A stretch of DNA of 64,000 bases from Pseudomonas sputi (GCF_021603585.1 NZ_BQHI01000005.1:124001-188000); one strand, 5' to 3'. Shown: positions 1 to 9,759, counted from the first letter of the stretch. Numbers and translations are program-made. Notes: generated by a model not told the origin, from the sequence alone.

Positions 1-710
1 TCGTCTTCCGGCAGCACCGGCGGCTGGTTCCAGAACACGGTGTTCGGCTCCAGCGTCAGCTGATACCAGGAAATGTGCGTCGGCTTCAGTTCGATCGCCT
101 GGCGCAGATCGCTCAGCGCATCGTTCAGCGATTGGTCCGGCAGGCCGTGCATCAAATCGAGGTTGAAGTTATCGAACCCGGCCTGACGCGCCATGCCGGC
201 TGCGCGCACGGCTTCGTCGCCGTTGTGGATGCGGCCGAGGGCCTCGAGTTTTTCCTGCTGGAAGCTCTGGATACCGATCGACAGGCGATTGATCCCCAGT
301 TTGCGGTAGGCGACGAACTTCTCTTGTTCGAAGGTCCCGGGGTTGGCTTCCAGGGTGATTTCGATGTCATCGGCAAACGGGATGCGCCGTTTCACGCCTT
401 CCAGCAAGCGGCCCAGCGCTTCGGCGCTGAACAGGCTCGGCGTGCCGCCGCCAAAGAAGATCGAACTCAACTCACGGCCATACACCGCGTGCAGATCCTG
501 ATCGAGGTCGGCCAGCATCGCGTCGACGTATTCCTGCTCCGGCAGCACCGGGCTGGCGGTGTGGGAGTTGAAGTCGCAATACGGGCATTTGCGCACACAC
601 CACGGGATGTGGATGTACAGCGCCAGGGGCGGCAGCGTCGGCAGCGGCGCCCGAGGCGAAGGGGCGGCGCCGCCGATGATCAGCGACGACGCGCAGGAGC
701 TGTCGGTCAT
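1..710 (-). CDS. hemW: HemW-like radical SAM protein, 3' part missing (partial)
   Basis: HemW is a radical SAM protein of the coproporphyrinogen dehydrogenase-like family, now regarded as a heme chaperone rather than a classical HemN oxidase. About 236 N-terminal residues are present; the gene continues past the left edge. The iron-sulfur signature CVRKCPYC lies near residues 38-45, just after the typical YIHIPWC stretch, and a GGGTPS SAM-binding segment follows. The ATG at 708-710 overlaps the rdgB stop as ATGA, so the two are translationally coupled and hemW is the last visible gene of the metX-metW operon. Identity as HemW rather than HemN rests on this gene context (rdgB-hemW). Confidence 0.93.
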   Translation of the reverse strand, partial: MTDSSCASSLIIGGAAPSPRAPLPTLPPLALYIHIPWCVRKCPYCDFNSHTASPVLPEQEYVDAMLADLDQDLHAVYGRELSSIFFGGGTPSLFSAEALGRLLEGVKRRIPFADDIEITLEANPGTFEQEKFVAYRKLGINRLSIGIQSFQQEKLEALGRIHNGDEAVRAAGMARQAGFDNFNLDLMHGLPDQSLNDALSDLRQAIELKPTHISWYQLTLEPNTVFWNQPPVLPED

Positions 711-1303
711 TTCAAGCCCAGACGCTGGCGCAGCAGATCCATTGCACGGGCGCGGTGGCTGATCTGGTTCTTGTCGCTCGGGCTCAGCTCGGCGCTGGAC
801 ACGTTACGCTCCGGCACCCAGAACAGCGGGTCATAGCCGAAACCGTGCTCACCGCTGGCAGCGGTCAGGATGCGCCCGTGCCACAGGCCTTCGCAGAGGA
901 TTGGCAGCGGATCGTCGGCGTGACGCACCAGCGCCAGCACGCAGACGAACTGCGCGCCGCGCTCGGCTTCCGGTACATCCTTCAAGGCGTCGAGCAGCTT
1001 GGCGTTGTTCGCCGCGTCGCCCTTGCCGTCGGCATAACGTGCCGAGTAGATGCCCGGCGCACCGCCGAGGCAGTCCACCGCCAGACCCGAGTCGTCGGCC
1101 AGCGCCGGCAGACCGGAAATGCGCGAAGCGTTGCGGGCCTTGAGGATCGCGTTCTCGACGAACGACAGACCGGTTTCTTCCGGCTCCACGCTGCTGAATT
1201 CGCCGATCGAGCGCAATTGCACCGAGTCGCCGAGCATGGCCTGGAGTTCCTTGAGTTTGCCGGCGTTATGGCTGGCCAGTACGAGTTGCTTGAGATTGAT
1301 CAT
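707..1303 (-). CDS. rdgB: dITP/XTP pyrophosphatase (non-canonical purine NTPase)
   Basis: This Ham1/RdgB-type pyrophosphatase hydrolyses dITP, XTP and ITP to monophosphates and so keeps deaminated purines out of DNA. The protein is 198 residues, the usual family length. The N-terminal [12 protein letters not shown] substrate loop, the [20 protein letters not shown] segment and the C-terminal SHRARA motif are all present. Its ATG (1301-1303) overlaps the stop of the DUF4426 gene by four bases, and its own stop overlaps the hemW start in the same way. It therefore sits in a tightly packed operon in the cytosolic nucleotide-sanitation role. Confidence 0.96.
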   Translation of the reverse strand: MINLKQLVLASHNAGKLKELQAMLGDSVQLRSIGEFSSVEPEETGLSFVENAILKARNASRISGLPALADDSGLAVDCLGGAPGIYSARYADGKGDAANNAKLLDALKDVPEAERGAQFVCVLALVRHADDPLPILCEGLWHGRILTAASGEHGFGYDPLFWVPERNVSSAELSPSDKNQISHRARAMDLLRQRLGLK

Positions 1304-1734
1304 TGGCCAGGGAAAAGCTCTTGGTTGAAATTGAGGGTGTTGATCTTGTCGCCGGTCTGCACCTTGATTTCAAAGGTGCGGGTTTCCTGCTGTTCCACCG
1401 GGTACTGGGCGATGTAATAGATCGCGCCCTGTTCGGTGATCTGGCGGAAGGTCAGCGGCACGCTCTGGCTGGTCAGGTCTTTGACGGTGCCGGTGACCTG
1501 GGCGATCAGCGGTTTGCCGTCCTTGATCACCGAAACATTGATCACGCCCTGGTTCTTGCTGCGGATCAACTCGGCAGCCTTGGCGATGTCCGGCGTCAGG
1601 AAGGTGGAGTTGAAGGTGTTGTAATGCACGGTGACATCACCGAACACTTCCTTGCGTTCGCTCTTGATGGCATCGGCGGCCACGGCCGACAGGCTCAGGC
1701 AGGTGGCCAATAGCGCGGTAATCAAGCGTCCCAT
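1300..1734 (-). CDS. DUF4426 family exported protein
   Basis: This is a 144-residue protein with a clear N-terminal signal peptide: a hydrophobic stretch at residues 4-18 ends in AVAAD. I recognise the remainder ([17 protein letters not shown] near the start of the mature chain, [20 protein letters not shown] near the end) as the DUF4426 family. This family is commonly found between metW and rdgB in Pseudomonas. No enzymatic function is known and no catalytic motif is visible. It is probably periplasmic. Its stop overlaps the rdgB start as ATGA, and metW ends 26 bases upstream of its ATG. Confidence 0.85.
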   Translation of the reverse strand: MGRLITALLATCLSLSAVAADAIKSERKEVFGDVTVHYNTFNSTFLTPDIAKAAELIRSKNQGVINVSVIKDGKPLIAQVTGTVKDLTSQSVPLTFRQITEQGAIYYIAQYPVEQQETRTFEIKVQTGDKINTLNFNQELFPGQ

Positions 1735-1760
1735 GTTCGTTCTCCTCGCAATGTCGTGGT

Positions 1761-2381
1761 TCAGACCGCGATTCTGTGATCCGCAAGCCCCGGGCTGCTG
1801 ACGCGGTAGATACCGATCTCACCTAACAGATTAGGCCATAGCTTACTGGCCCACCCGTGGCGGTGCTGTTGATCCACGGCAAGCCGATCAATGACCTTCG
1901 CCTCACGTTCGCGACAAAGTTCTTCAAAGTCTTCGAAGGTGCAGAAGTGAATGTTCGGCGTGTTGTACCAGGTGTACGGCAGAAATTCCGACACCGGCAT
2001 CCGGCCCTTGCTCGCCAGGTACCAGCGGCAGCGCCAGTGACCGAAGTTAGGGAAGGTGATGATGCACTGGCGCCCGACCCGCAGCATTTCGTCGAGGATC
2101 TTGTCCGGGTAATGCACGGCCTGCAGGGCCTGGGTCATCACCACGATGTCGAAGCTGTTGCTGGCGAAGTTGCCCAGGCCCTTGTCCAGGTCCTGCTCGA
2201 TGACGTTGATGCCCTTGGCCACGCACTCGGCGATGTTGTCCGGGTCGTTTTCCAGGCCGTAGCCGGTGACCTGCTTGTGGTCGCGCAGCCAGGTCAGCAA
2301 CTCGCCGTCACCGCAGCCGAGGTCGAGCACGCGGCTGCCGGCGGGGATCCATTCCTGGATGATTTCCAGATCAGCTCTCAT
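1761..2381 (-). CDS. metW: Methionine biosynthesis protein MetW
   Basis: MetW is a class I SAM-methyltransferase-fold protein that works with MetX in homoserine acylation in Pseudomonas. The protein is 206 residues. The SAM-binding motif VLDLGCGDGELL is at about residues 19-30, and the MetW-typical NFGHWRCRW and NTPNIHFCTFEDFEELC stretches follow. The ATG at 2379-2381 is only seven bases after the metX stop, so the pair is co-transcribed. It is likely cytosolic and partners MetX. Whether it methylates anything is unknown to me. Confidence 0.95.
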   Translation of the reverse strand: MRADLEIIQEWIPAGSRVLDLGCGDGELLTWLRDHKQVTGYGLENDPDNIAECVAKGINVIEQDLDKGLGNFASNSFDIVVMTQALQAVHYPDKILDEMLRVGRQCIITFPNFGHWRCRWYLASKGRMPVSEFLPYTWYNTPNIHFCTFEDFEELCREREAKVIDRLAVDQQHRHGWASKLWPNLLGEIGIYRVSSPGLADHRIAV

Positions 2382-2388
2382 GGCTTTC

Positions 2389-3528
2389 TCACAACGTAAT
2401 GCGGTTCATGTAATTGCCGAACGCCTGCAAATAACGCGGGATCGGAATCAGGAAGGCGTCGTGGCCCTGTGGCGCGTCGATCTCCAGGTAGCTGACGTCC
2501 TTGCGCGCGGCCATCAGCGCGTCCACCAGTTCCCGCGAGCGGGCCGGGGAGAAGCGCCAGTCGGTGGTGAACGACATCACGCAGAATTTGGCTTTCGCAC
2601 CTTCGAAGGTTTTCGCCAGGTCATCGTTGAAGTTCGCCGCCGGATCGAAGTAGTCCAGCGCCTTGGTCATCAACAGATAGGTGTTGGCATCGAACCGCCC
2701 GGAGAACTCTTCGCCCTGATAACGCAGGTAGCTTTCGACCTGGAACTCGACACTGTGGAAGTCGTAGTTGAGCTTTTCGCTCTTCAGGCCACGGCCGAAT
2801 TTCTCGCCCATGGAGTCGTCGGACAGGTAGGTGATGTGCCCGACCATCCGCGCCAGCATCAGGCCGCGCTTGGGGATCACACCGTGTTCCTGGAACGAGC
2901 CGCCGTGGAATTCCGGGTCGGTGAGGATCGCCTGGCGCGCCACTTCGTTGAAGGCGATGTTCTGCGCCGACAGCTTGGGGGCCGAGGCGATGGCCAGGCA
3001 GTGGCGCACGCGATCCGGATACGTGATGGTCCATTGCAGCGCCTGCATGCCGCCGAGGCTGCCGCCGATCACCGCGGCCCACTGGCCGATGCCGAGCCGG
3101 TCGGCCAGGCGTGCCTGGCTGTGTACCCAGTCTTCCACGGTCAGTACCGGGAAGTCGGCGCCGAACGGCTTGCCGGTTTCCGGGTTGAGGCTGCTCGGGC
3201 CGGTGGAGCCGTTACAACCGCCGAGGTTGTTCAGGCTGACCACGAAGAACTTGTTGGTGTCGATCGGTTTGCCGGGACCGATGCAGCTGTCCCACCAACC
3301 GGGTTTGCGGTCGTCGACGCTGTGGTAGCCGGCGGCGTGGTGGTGGCCGGACAGGGCGTGGCAAATCAACACGGCGTTGCTCGCTTGCGCGTTCAGCGTG
3401 CCGTAGGTTTCGTAGATCAGGTCATAAGCGGCCAGCGAACGGCCGCAGGCCAAGGCCAGCGGTTCGCTGAAGTGCGCCGTTTGCGGCGTCACCAGACCAA
3501 CAGAATCGGGGGGAAAGGCAGCTGGCAT
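2389..3528 (-). CDS. metX: Homoserine O-acyltransferase MetX (probably succinyl-transferring)
   Basis: This alpha/beta-hydrolase enzyme acylates homoserine in the first committed step of methionine synthesis. The protein is 379 residues, normal for MetX. Visible landmarks are the [14 protein letters not shown] oxyanion region, the nucleophile elbow GGSLGGMQ, and the C-terminal GHDAFL histidine. Pseudomonas members of this family generally use succinyl-CoA, but acyl specificity cannot be proved from the motifs I can read. The 65-base gap before it holds a small CCGCTG/CAGCGG stem (3568-3583) and no strong terminator, so it may be transcribed through from yggU. Confidence 0.95.
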   Translation of the reverse strand: MPAAFPPDSVGLVTPQTAHFSEPLALACGRSLAAYDLIYETYGTLNAQASNAVLICHALSGHHHAAGYHSVDDRKPGWWDSCIGPGKPIDTNKFFVVSLNNLGGCNGSTGPSSLNPETGKPFGADFPVLTVEDWVHSQARLADRLGIGQWAAVIGGSLGGMQALQWTITYPDRVRHCLAIASAPKLSAQNIAFNEVARQAILTDPEFHGGSFQEHGVIPKRGLMLARMVGHITYLSDDSMGEKFGRGLKSEKLNYDFHSVEFQVESYLRYQGEEFSGRFDANTYLLMTKALDYFDPAANFNDDLAKTFEGAKAKFCVMSFTTDWRFSPARSRELVDALMAARKDVSYLEIDAPQGHDAFLIPIPRYLQAFGNYMNRITL

Positions 3529-3593
3529 CGACCCTGCTCTCGTTGAAATGAGGCGTAAGTCTAAAGACCGCTGCCCCCAGCGGCAAGCAACGA

Positions 3594-3884
3594 TCAGGGG
3601 CGGCAGAGCCCCGGCAGATCCGGCAGCTTTTTCGGTGCGCTGATGCGCACTCGCTTCTGCCGGTTCAGCTCACCACTGAGCAAACTGACCTGGCTTTTGG
3701 AAACCCCAAAAGCCTTGGCCAGAAACCCCATCAGGTACGCATTGGCCTTGCCCTCGACCGGCGGCGCGGTCAGGCGGATTTTCAGGCGATCACCGTGCAG
3801 CCCGCAGAAATCGTCGCTGCGGGCGGCCGGTTGCAGGTGACACTCCAGAATCAGGTCGTCACCGTCCCAGCGAAACCAACTCAC
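3594..3884 (-). CDS. DUF167 (YggU family) protein
   Basis: This is a small 96-residue protein of the DUF167/YggU family. The family-typical core [34 protein letters not shown] spans about residues 38-72. The function is unknown. It starts with GTG at 3882-3884, which overlaps the yggT stop (GTGA), so translation is probably coupled. The pair yggT-yggU downstream of proC is widely conserved in gammaproteobacteria. The protein is predicted cytosolic and lacks a signal or membrane segment. Confidence 0.9.
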   Translation of the reverse strand: MSWFRWDGDDLILECHLQPAARSDDFCGLHGDRLKIRLTAPPVEGKANAYLMGFLAKAFGVSKSQVSLLSGELNRQKRVRISAPKKLPDLPGLCRP

Positions 3885-4471
3885 ATCAGCAGGCGCAGGA
3901 TTTCCGGCATCATCGTCATCGCCGCAAGGTTATTGATCACCAGCATGTCGATCAGCTTCAGCACGAGGAAGGCGAAGATCGGCGACAGGTCGAGACCGCC
4001 GAGATTCGGCACGATGCGGCGGAACGGCGCCAGCGCCGGTTCACAGATCTGGTTCACCAGCTCGGCGCCCGGATTGTGGCTGCCCGGTGCGACCCAGGAC
4101 AGGATGATGCTGATGATCATGGCCCAGAAGAAAATCTTCAGGAACAGCGCCGTCACGCCGATCAGCGACCAGATCAACAGTTGCAGCGGGTTGCCGGTGG
4201 TGCCGTAGGTCAGCAGCAGGGTCAGCGCCATCAGCGCCAGTTGCACGAGGATCGCCAGTACCAGCGACGACATGTCGAGGCCGAACAGGCTCGGGATGAT
4301 CCGGCGCAGTGGCTTGAGCAGCGGCTGGGTGGCCTTGACCACAAACTGGCACAGCGGGTTGTAGAAGTTTGCCCGTACCAGTTGCAGGACGAAGCGCAGC
4401 AGCACGATCAGCAGGTACAAGCTGCCGAGGGTTTGCAGCACGTAGACCGCTGCGGTGTTCAATCCAATCAT
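3881..4471 (-). CDS. YggT family integral membrane protein
   Basis: This 196-residue protein contains two copies of the YggT repeat, each with hydrophobic helices followed by a P-(L/F)-x-x-x-R-R-I-(I/V)-P motif (PLLKPLRRIIPSLFG near residue 50; ALAPFRRIVPNLGG near residue 150). It is an inner-membrane protein with about four or more helices. Homologues have been linked to osmotic stress and cell shape, but the molecular function is not settled. It follows proC by 10 bases and overlaps yggU, within the yggS-proC-yggT-yggU group. Confidence 0.93.
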   Translation of the reverse strand: MIGLNTAAVYVLQTLGSLYLLIVLLRFVLQLVRANFYNPLCQFVVKATQPLLKPLRRIIPSLFGLDMSSLVLAILVQLALMALTLLLTYGTTGNPLQLLIWSLIGVTALFLKIFFWAMIISIILSWVAPGSHNPGAELVNQICEPALAPFRRIVPNLGGLDLSPIFAFLVLKLIDMLVINNLAAMTMMPEILRLLM

Positions 4472-4481
4472 GTAAGGCTCC

Positions 4482-5300
4482 TTATTTGCCCAGTTGTTCG
4501 GCCATTTCGGCCGAGCGGTGCGCGGCGGCGCCGAGTGCTTTTTCCACCAGGGCTTCGAAGCCGCCGGCCTGGAACGATGTGATCGCAGCTTCCGTGGTGC
4601 CGGCCGGCGAGGTCACGCGGCGGCGCAGTTCCGCGGCGTCGACGTCGCTGGACACCGCCATGTGCGCGGCGCCCAGCGCGGTCTGCAAGGTCAGTTGCTC
4701 GGCGGTTTCCTTGGGCAGGCCGAGTTTGACGCCGGCGGCGGTCATGGCTTCGATCAGCAGGAAGAAGTACGCCGGGCCAGAGCCGGAGACAGCGGTGACC
4801 GCGTCCAGTTGCTGCTCTTCGTTCAGCCACAGGGCGATGCCCACGGCGGACAGCAGTTCTTCAGCCTGTTGGCGTTGTTCGGCGCTCACGGCGCCGGTGG
4901 CGTACAGGCCGCTCACGCCCTGACGCAGCAGTGCCGGGGTGTTCGGCATGCAGCGCACGATCGGCTGCTCACCCAGCCAGGCAGTCATGCTGGCGCAGGT
5001 GATGCCGGCGGCGATCGAGACCACCAGTTGATTCGGTTTCAGGCTCGGGCGAACCGCTTCGCACACAAGCTTCATGGCTTGTGGCTTGACCGCCAGTACC
5101 ACCACGTCAGCGCCGTCGATGGCCTGAGCGTTGTCGGCGAAGGTTTCGATGCCGTGTTCGGCGCTGACTTTGGCGCGGGTTTCTTCGCCCGGATCGCTGG
5201 CGCGGATCTGCGTCGCTTCCAGCCCCTTGGTGCGCAGGCCACCAATCAGACTGGCCGCCATGTTGCCCGCACCGATAAACGCAATACGTGTGTTGCTCAT
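4482..5300 (-). CDS. proC: Pyrroline-5-carboxylate reductase
   Basis: ProC catalyses the last step of proline synthesis, reducing pyrroline-5-carboxylate with NAD(P)H. The protein is 272 residues. The N-terminal Rossmann motif FIGAGNMAASLIGG (residues 8-21) and the C-terminal family signature around TVSGSGPAYFFLLIEAM to VTSPAGTTEAAI are intact. It lies between yggS and yggT in the standard proteobacterial order, 23 bases after the yggS stop. No truncation or odd residue was seen. Confidence 0.97.
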   Translation of the reverse strand: MSNTRIAFIGAGNMAASLIGGLRTKGLEATQIRASDPGEETRAKVSAEHGIETFADNAQAIDGADVVVLAVKPQAMKLVCEAVRPSLKPNQLVVSIAAGITCASMTAWLGEQPIVRCMPNTPALLRQGVSGLYATGAVSAEQRQQAEELLSAVGIALWLNEEQQLDAVTAVSGSGPAYFFLLIEAMTAAGVKLGLPKETAEQLTLQTALGAAHMAVSSDVDAAELRRRVTSPAGTTEAAITSFQAGGFEALVEKALGAAAHRSAEMAEQLGK

Positions 5301-5323
5301 GTGTGGTCCTTATCTGCAAATGT

Positions 5324-6010
5324 TCAAGACTGGGAATAATCTCTGGCACCGAACAGGGCAGTACCGATCCGCACCCAGGTCGCGCCCTGGGCAATGGCCG
5401 ACTCGAGGTCATGGCTCATGCCCATGGAAAGTGTGTCGAGCGGCAAATCGAGGCTGGCTTGCAGCTTCTGAACGGCGGCGAATGCCGCGTCCTGCTCGGC
5501 GTGATCATCAGTCGGCTCGGGAATCGCCATCAACCCGCGCAGTTTCAGGCGCGGCAGGGCGCTGATGGCCTGGGCCAGGGCCGGCAGGTCCTGCGGGGTG
5601 CAGCCGGACTTGCTGGCTTCACCGCTGACGTTGACCTGAATGCAGATGTTCAGTGGCGGCAGATCCGCCGGGCGTTGTTCGGACAGGCGTTGGGCGATTT
5701 TCAGACGATCCACGGAGTGCACCCAGGCGAAATGCTCGGCAATCGAGCGGGTCTTGTTCGACTGAATGGGGCCGATGAAGTGCCAGATCAAGGGCAGATC
5801 GGCCAGTTCGAGCTGTTTGCCCAACGCTTCCTGCAGATAGTTCTCGCCGAAATCACGCAGGCCGGCGGCGTACGCTTCGCGCAGGGCTTCGGCCGGTTTG
5901 GTCTTGCTCACGGCCAGCAGCTGGACGCTGTTTTCATCGCGTCGGGCGGCTTTGGTCGCTGCCTGGATGCGCGAACTAACGTGGAGAATGTTGTCTGCTA
6001 TCGTGGACAT
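5324..6010 (-). CDS. YggS family pyridoxal phosphate homeostasis protein
   Basis: This is a PLP-binding TIM-barrel protein of the YggS/PROSC family, which buffers cellular PLP and affects amino-acid metabolism without a known catalytic activity. The PLP lysine lies in AVSKTKPAEALREA (about residue 36), and the phosphate-binding SMGMSHDLESAI is near residue 200. I take the ATG at 6008-6010; a TTG one codon upstream is possible. No strong Shine-Dalgarno sequence precedes it. It is divergent from pilT across 56 bases and heads the long minus-strand operon. Confidence 0.93.
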   Translation of the reverse strand: MSTIADNILHVSSRIQAATKAARRDENSVQLLAVSKTKPAEALREAYAAGLRDFGENYLQEALGKQLELADLPLIWHFIGPIQSNKTRSIAEHFAWVHSVDRLKIAQRLSEQRPADLPPLNICIQVNVSGEASKSGCTPQDLPALAQAISALPRLKLRGLMAIPEPTDDHAEQDAAFAAVQKLQASLDLPLDTLSMGMSHDLESAIAQGATWVRIGTALFGARDYSQS

Positions 6011-6066
6011 CAAGAGGCGCCAGCGGTCTGAAGGTTCGCGGCATTCTACTGGAATTGAGGGACGCT

Positions 6067-7101
6067 ATGGATATCACTGAACTGCTGGCCTTCAGCGCCA
6101 AACAGGGGGCTTCCGACCTGCACCTGTCGGCCGGGCTGCCGCCGATGATCCGCGTGGATGGCGATGTGCGGCGGATCAATCTGCCGGCGCTCGATCACAA
6201 GCAAGTGCACGAGCTGATCTACGACATCATGAACGACACCCAGCGGGTGGACTTCGAGAAACATCTGGAAACCGACTTTTCCTTCGACGTCCCCGGCGTG
6301 GCGCGCTTTCGGGTCAACGCGTTCAACCAGAACCGTGGCGCCGGGGCGGTGTTCCGGACCATCCCGTCAAAAGTGCTGACCATGGAAGACCTGGCCATGG
6401 GCGACGTCTTTCGCAAGATCACCGATGCGCCGCGCGGACTGGTGCTGGTGACCGGGCCGACCGGCTCCGGCAAGTCGACGACACTGGCGGCGATGATCGA
6501 CTACCTCAACACCCATCGTCATCACCACATCCTGACCATCGAAGACCCGATCGAATTCGTCCACGAATCGCGCAAATGCCTGATCAATCAGCGTGAAGTC
6601 CACCGCGATACCCGCAGTTTCGCCACCGCGTTGCGCTCGGCACTGCGCGAAGACCCGGATGTGATCCTGGTGGGCGAGATGCGCGATCTGGAAACCATCC
6701 GCCTGGCGCTGACCGCGGCCGAGACCGGACACCTGGTGTTCGGCACCTTGCACACGACTTCGGCCGCCAAGACCATCGACCGGGTGGTGGACGTGTTTCC
6801 CGGCGATGAGAAGTCCATGGTGCGTTCGATGCTCTCGGAGTCATTGCTGGCCGTGGTGTCGCAGACGCTGATCAAGAAGATCGGCGGCGGCCGAGTGGCG
6901 GCGCACGAGATCATGCTGGGCACGTCGGCGATCCGTAACCTGATCCGCGAGGACAAGGTGGCGCAGATGTATTCGGCGATACAGACCGGCGGCTCACTGG
7001 GGATGCAGACACTCGACATGTGCCTGAAGGATCTGGTGACCAAAGGCTTGATCAGCCGCGAACATGCACGTGAGAAGGCGCGTACGCCGGATAACTTCTA
7101 G
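6067..7101 (+). CDS. pilT: Type IV pilus retraction ATPase PilT
   Basis: PilT is the hexameric ATPase that retracts type IV pili and powers twitching. The 344-residue protein has the N-terminal PilT-N domain, Walker A GPTGSGKST at about residues 131-139, an Asp box near LTIEDPIEF, Walker B ILVGEMRDLETI, and the GTLHTTSAAKTIDR histidine box. The C-terminal AIRNLIREDK motif typical of PilT is present. The ATG at 6067 has GAGGG upstream and matches the usual MDITELL start. In P. aeruginosa pilU follows directly; here a terminator and a convergent hydrolase gene follow instead. Confidence 0.97.
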   Translation: MDITELLAFSAKQGASDLHLSAGLPPMIRVDGDVRRINLPALDHKQVHELIYDIMNDTQRVDFEKHLETDFSFDVPGVARFRVNAFNQNRGAGAVFRTIPSKVLTMEDLAMGDVFRKITDAPRGLVLVTGPTGSGKSTTLAAMIDYLNTHRHHHILTIEDPIEFVHESRKCLINQREVHRDTRSFATALRSALREDPDVILVGEMRDLETIRLALTAAETGHLVFGTLHTTSAAKTIDRVVDVFPGDEKSMVRSMLSESLLAVVSQTLIKKIGGGRVAAHEIMLGTSAIRNLIREDKVAQMYSAIQTGGSLGMQTLDMCLKDLVTKGLISREHAREKARTPDNF

Positions 7102-7109
7102 GCAAAAAA

Positions 7110-7137
7110 AAATCGCAGCCCGTGGGCTGCGATTTTT
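7110..7137. terminator. Bidirectional rho-independent terminator between pilT and NlpC/P60 gene
   Basis: An 11-bp perfect stem (arms at 7111-7121 and 7124-7134) is flanked by an A-run on the left and a T-run on the right. It can therefore end transcription of pilT on the plus strand and of the convergent hydrolase gene on the minus strand. Confidence 0.9.
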
Positions 7138-7150
7138 TATGCCTGAGCAA

Positions 7151-7768
7151 TCAGCGCTGAACGACGCGCATCTGCCCCTGTTCTTTCGGCAATACGCGTT
7201 TGGCTACCACGTAGTGTTTTTGCCAGTACGGCTTGTTCAGTGTGTCGATGCTCACCGACTTGCCGCGCCGCGGCGCATGGATGAAGCGGTCGTTGCCCAG
7301 GTAGATGGCAACGTGATTGACCCGACGGCTCTTGATGTTGAAGAAAATCAGGTCGCCCGGTTTCAGGTCCTTGCGTTCGACTTTCTCGCCGTGACCGCTG
7401 GCCATGGCGTTCGAGGTGCGTGGCAGGTCGAACGTGGCGTCGTTGAACGCGTATTTCACCAGACCGCTGCAATCGAAGCCTTTACTTGGGCTGCTGCCGC
7501 CCCAACGGTATGGCGTACCGAGGACGTTTACCGCGCGACTCAGGACATTGCTGCTTTCCTTGGTCGCCATCGGTGGTACCAGCTTGCTGCGGCCGTTGCT
7601 GCTCAGCGTGGTGTGTTTGACCTGTTTGCCTTTGTTCGAAGGAGCAGAGGCATGGGATTTAGGGGTGAAACCGTTAACGTTGGGAAGACGTTGCTCACGA
7701 TTGGTGGCGTGGGCGGCCAGTGGCATTAATAGGCAAATGGTTAGCCATGTCTTGAAAAATGGACGCAT
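7151..7768 (-). CDS. NlpC/P60 (C40) family peptidoglycan hydrolase, exported
   Basis: This is a 205-residue secreted cysteine peptidase that probably cleaves peptide stems in peptidoglycan. A signal peptide covers about residues 1-22, followed by a low-complexity basic linker to about residue 70. The NlpC/P60 domain follows with catalytic Cys-100 in GFDCSGLVKYAF and His-152 in VNHVAIYLGNDRFIHAP. It converges on pilT and shares the terminator between them. The gap from 7769 to 8017 separates it from the divergent TM2 gene and probably contains both promoters, though I could not assign boxes. Confidence 0.92.
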   Translation of the reverse strand: MRPFFKTWLTICLLMPLAAHATNREQRLPNVNGFTPKSHASAPSNKGKQVKHTTLSSNGRSKLVPPMATKESSNVLSRAVNVLGTPYRWGGSSPSKGFDCSGLVKYAFNDATFDLPRTSNAMASGHGEKVERKDLKPGDLIFFNIKSRRVNHVAIYLGNDRFIHAPRRGKSVSIDTLNKPYWQKHYVVAKRVLPKEQGQMRVVQR

Positions 7769-8017
7769 TAGGCAGGGCTCTTGGTGTGTTAGCGCGCAAC
7801 TTTATAACAGCTTTTTTGTCACTTCCGAGGCCGTTGGTCGATTCATTCGGACGCCAACGGAACCCAATAAGCGGCAAAAAGACGCCATTGTCGGACAGAA
7901 GTCCGGTGCTATAAGGCTTTGACGGGACACACGGTAGCATTTGCCATACGTCGGCTACCTGTAAAAAAGTCACAAAGAATTAAAGAATATTTATCTATCG
8001 CGAGTATCGAGGTCTTA

Positions 8018-8452
8018 ATGAACAGCTATCAGCTGCCCCGTGTGAAGGAAAAAGACACCCACAGCAAGGTGATCGGTTACCTGTTGTGGATTTTCGGTTT
8101 CACAGGCTCTCACCGCTTCTATTACGGCAAGCCGGTGACCGGCACGATCTGGTTTTTCACCTTCGGGTTGCTGGGGATCGGCTGGCTGATCGACCTGTTC
8201 CTGATCCCGGCGATGGATCGCGAAGCCGACCTGCGTTTCGCGGCGGGCCCTATCGAATACAACGTGGCGTGGATTCTGCTGACCTTCCTCGGCGCGCTCG
8301 GCGTACACCGGATGTATCAGGGCAAGTGGATCAGCGGGGTGGTGTACCTGCTGACCGGCGGGTTGTTCTTTCTGGGGGTGCTGTATGACTTCTGGACGCT
8401 GAACGATCAGGTGTCGGTGCGTAATGCCGAAGGGCGGGGCGCCTTTCAGTAA
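8018..8452 (+). CDS. TM2 domain-containing membrane protein
   Basis: This is a 144-residue integral membrane protein with two TM2-like units. Each has a hydrophobic helix, a G-x-H-R-x-Y turn (GSHRFYYGKPVTG and GVHRMYQGKWISG), a second helix, and then a D-F/L ending (WLIDLFLIP; YDFWTLNDQVS). The function of bacterial TM2 proteins is not established. I start at the ATG at 8018, which gives the conserved NSYQLPRVKEKDTHSK lead, rather than extending further upstream. It is transcribed alone and ends in a strong terminator. Confidence 0.85.
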   Translation: MNSYQLPRVKEKDTHSKVIGYLLWIFGFTGSHRFYYGKPVTGTIWFFTFGLLGIGWLIDLFLIPAMDREADLRFAAGPIEYNVAWILLTFLGALGVHRMYQGKWISGVVYLLTGGLFFLGVLYDFWTLNDQVSVRNAEGRGAFQ

Positions 8453-8456
8453 GTGA

Positions 8457-8489
8457 TGGCGAGGGAGCAGGCTCCCTCGCCATTTTTTT
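8457..8489 (+). terminator. Rho-independent terminator of the TM2 gene
   Basis: A perfect 12-bp stem (8457-8468 with 8471-8482) with a two-base loop is followed by seven T residues (8483-8489). The T-run overlaps the stop codon of the convergent pyrC'. It has no T-run in the minus direction, so it serves the plus-strand gene. Confidence 0.93.
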
Positions 8490-9759
8490 ACGCCTGATGG
8501 CTGATTCGGCCATCCACCAGCGTGTAACGCACCACACCCGGCAGGCTATGGCCGAGGAACGGGCAGTTCTCGCCCTTCGACAGCCAGGTTTCGCCGGCAA
8601 CGGTCGAAGCCTTCGGATCGAACAGCACGATATCCGCCGCGCCACCCACCGCCAGTTTGCCCGCCGGCAGGCGCAGGGCCTCGGCCGGGCCGGCGCTCAG
8701 GCGGGCCAGCAGGGTCGGCAGGTCCAGCAGACCATCTTCGACCAGCGTCATCGCCAGCGGCAGCAGCAGTTCGACGCTGCTGATGCCGGGCTCGGTGGCG
8801 CCGAATGGTGCCAGTTTGGCATCGCGCTCATGGGGCTGGTGATGGCTGGAGATCGCCGAGACCACCCCGGACTTCACCGCTTCACGCAGACCATCGCGAT
8901 CCGCGCGGGTACGCAGCGGCGGTTGCACGTGGTACAGGCTGCTGAAGTCGATCAGCGCTTCGTCCGTCAGGATCAGCTGATACAGGGCGACATCCGCCGT
9001 GACCTTCAAACCACGAGCCTGGGCCTGGGCAATCAGGGCCACGCCGCGAGCACTGGTCAGCTGGCTGAAATGCGCACGCACGCCGGTCTGCTCGACCAGC
9101 AGCAGATCCCGGGCCAGGGCCACGGTTTCAGCGGTTTCCGGGATGCCCGGCAGGCCGAGGAAACTGGCGGTGGCGCCTTCGTGGGCCAGGCCGCCGTCGG
9201 CCAGGTCGTGATCCTGCGAGTTGAAAATCACCGTCAGGTCGAAGGTCGCCGCGTAATCCAGCGCCCGGCACAGGGTGCGGGTGTTGCGGAAGCTTTCGAG
9301 GCCGTTGCCGAACGCCACGCAACCGGCGTCACGCAGGGCAACCAGTTCTGCAAGCTGTTCGCCATCCAGGCCTTTGCTCAGCGCGCCGATCGGGAACACC
9401 TTGGTGTTGCCGGCCTCGCGGGCGCGGTCGAGGATCAGCTCGGCCACGGCGGAGGTGTCGAGCACCGGTTTGGTCTTCGGCGGGCAGCACAGGCTGGTCA
9501 CGCCACCGGCCGCTGCGGCGCGGGTTTCGCTGGCGATGGTGCCTTTGCGGCTGTAGCCCGGTTCGCGCAGGGCAACGTTCAGGTCTACGAGGCCTGGAGC
9601 GGCGACCAGGCCTTGGGCGTCGATGGTTTCGACGGCGATGAAACCGGCCGGTGCAGCGCCGATAGCGACGATCTTGCAGGCTTCAACGTGAATATCGGTG
9701 ATTTGATCCAGGCCGCTGCTTGGATCGATGACGCGGGCGCCGAGAATGCTGAGCTTCAC
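8488..9759 (-). CDS. pyrC': Non-catalytic dihydroorotase-like subunit of aspartate transcarbamoylase (PyrC')
   Basis: This 423-residue amidohydrolase homologue forms a complex with PyrB in Pseudomonas and is needed for ATCase assembly rather than dihydroorotase activity. The sequence supports this: the usual zinc-binding HxH before LREPG is replaced ([10 protein letters not shown], residues 59-68), and the later active-site aspartate region reads [13 protein letters not shown] instead of the normal SDHAPH type. The start is GTG at 9757-9759, overlapping the pyrB stop (GTGA). A true catalytic pyrC must lie elsewhere in the genome. Confidence 0.93.
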   Translation of the reverse strand: MKLSILGARVIDPSSGLDQITDIHVEACKIVAIGAAPAGFIAVETIDAQGLVAAPGLVDLNVALREPGYSRKGTIASETRAAAAGGVTSLCCPPKTKPVLDTSAVAELILDRAREAGNTKVFPIGALSKGLDGEQLAELVALRDAGCVAFGNGLESFRNTRTLCRALDYAATFDLTVIFNSQDHDLADGGLAHEGATASFLGLPGIPETAETVALARDLLLVEQTGVRAHFSQLTSARGVALIAQAQARGLKVTADVALYQLILTDEALIDFSSLYHVQPPLRTRADRDGLREAVKSGVVSAISSHHQPHERDAKLAPFGATEPGISSVELLLPLAMTLVEDGLLDLPTLLARLSAGPAEALRLPAGKLAVGGAADIVLFDPKASTVAGETWLSKGENCPFLGHSLPGVVRYTLVDGRISHQA

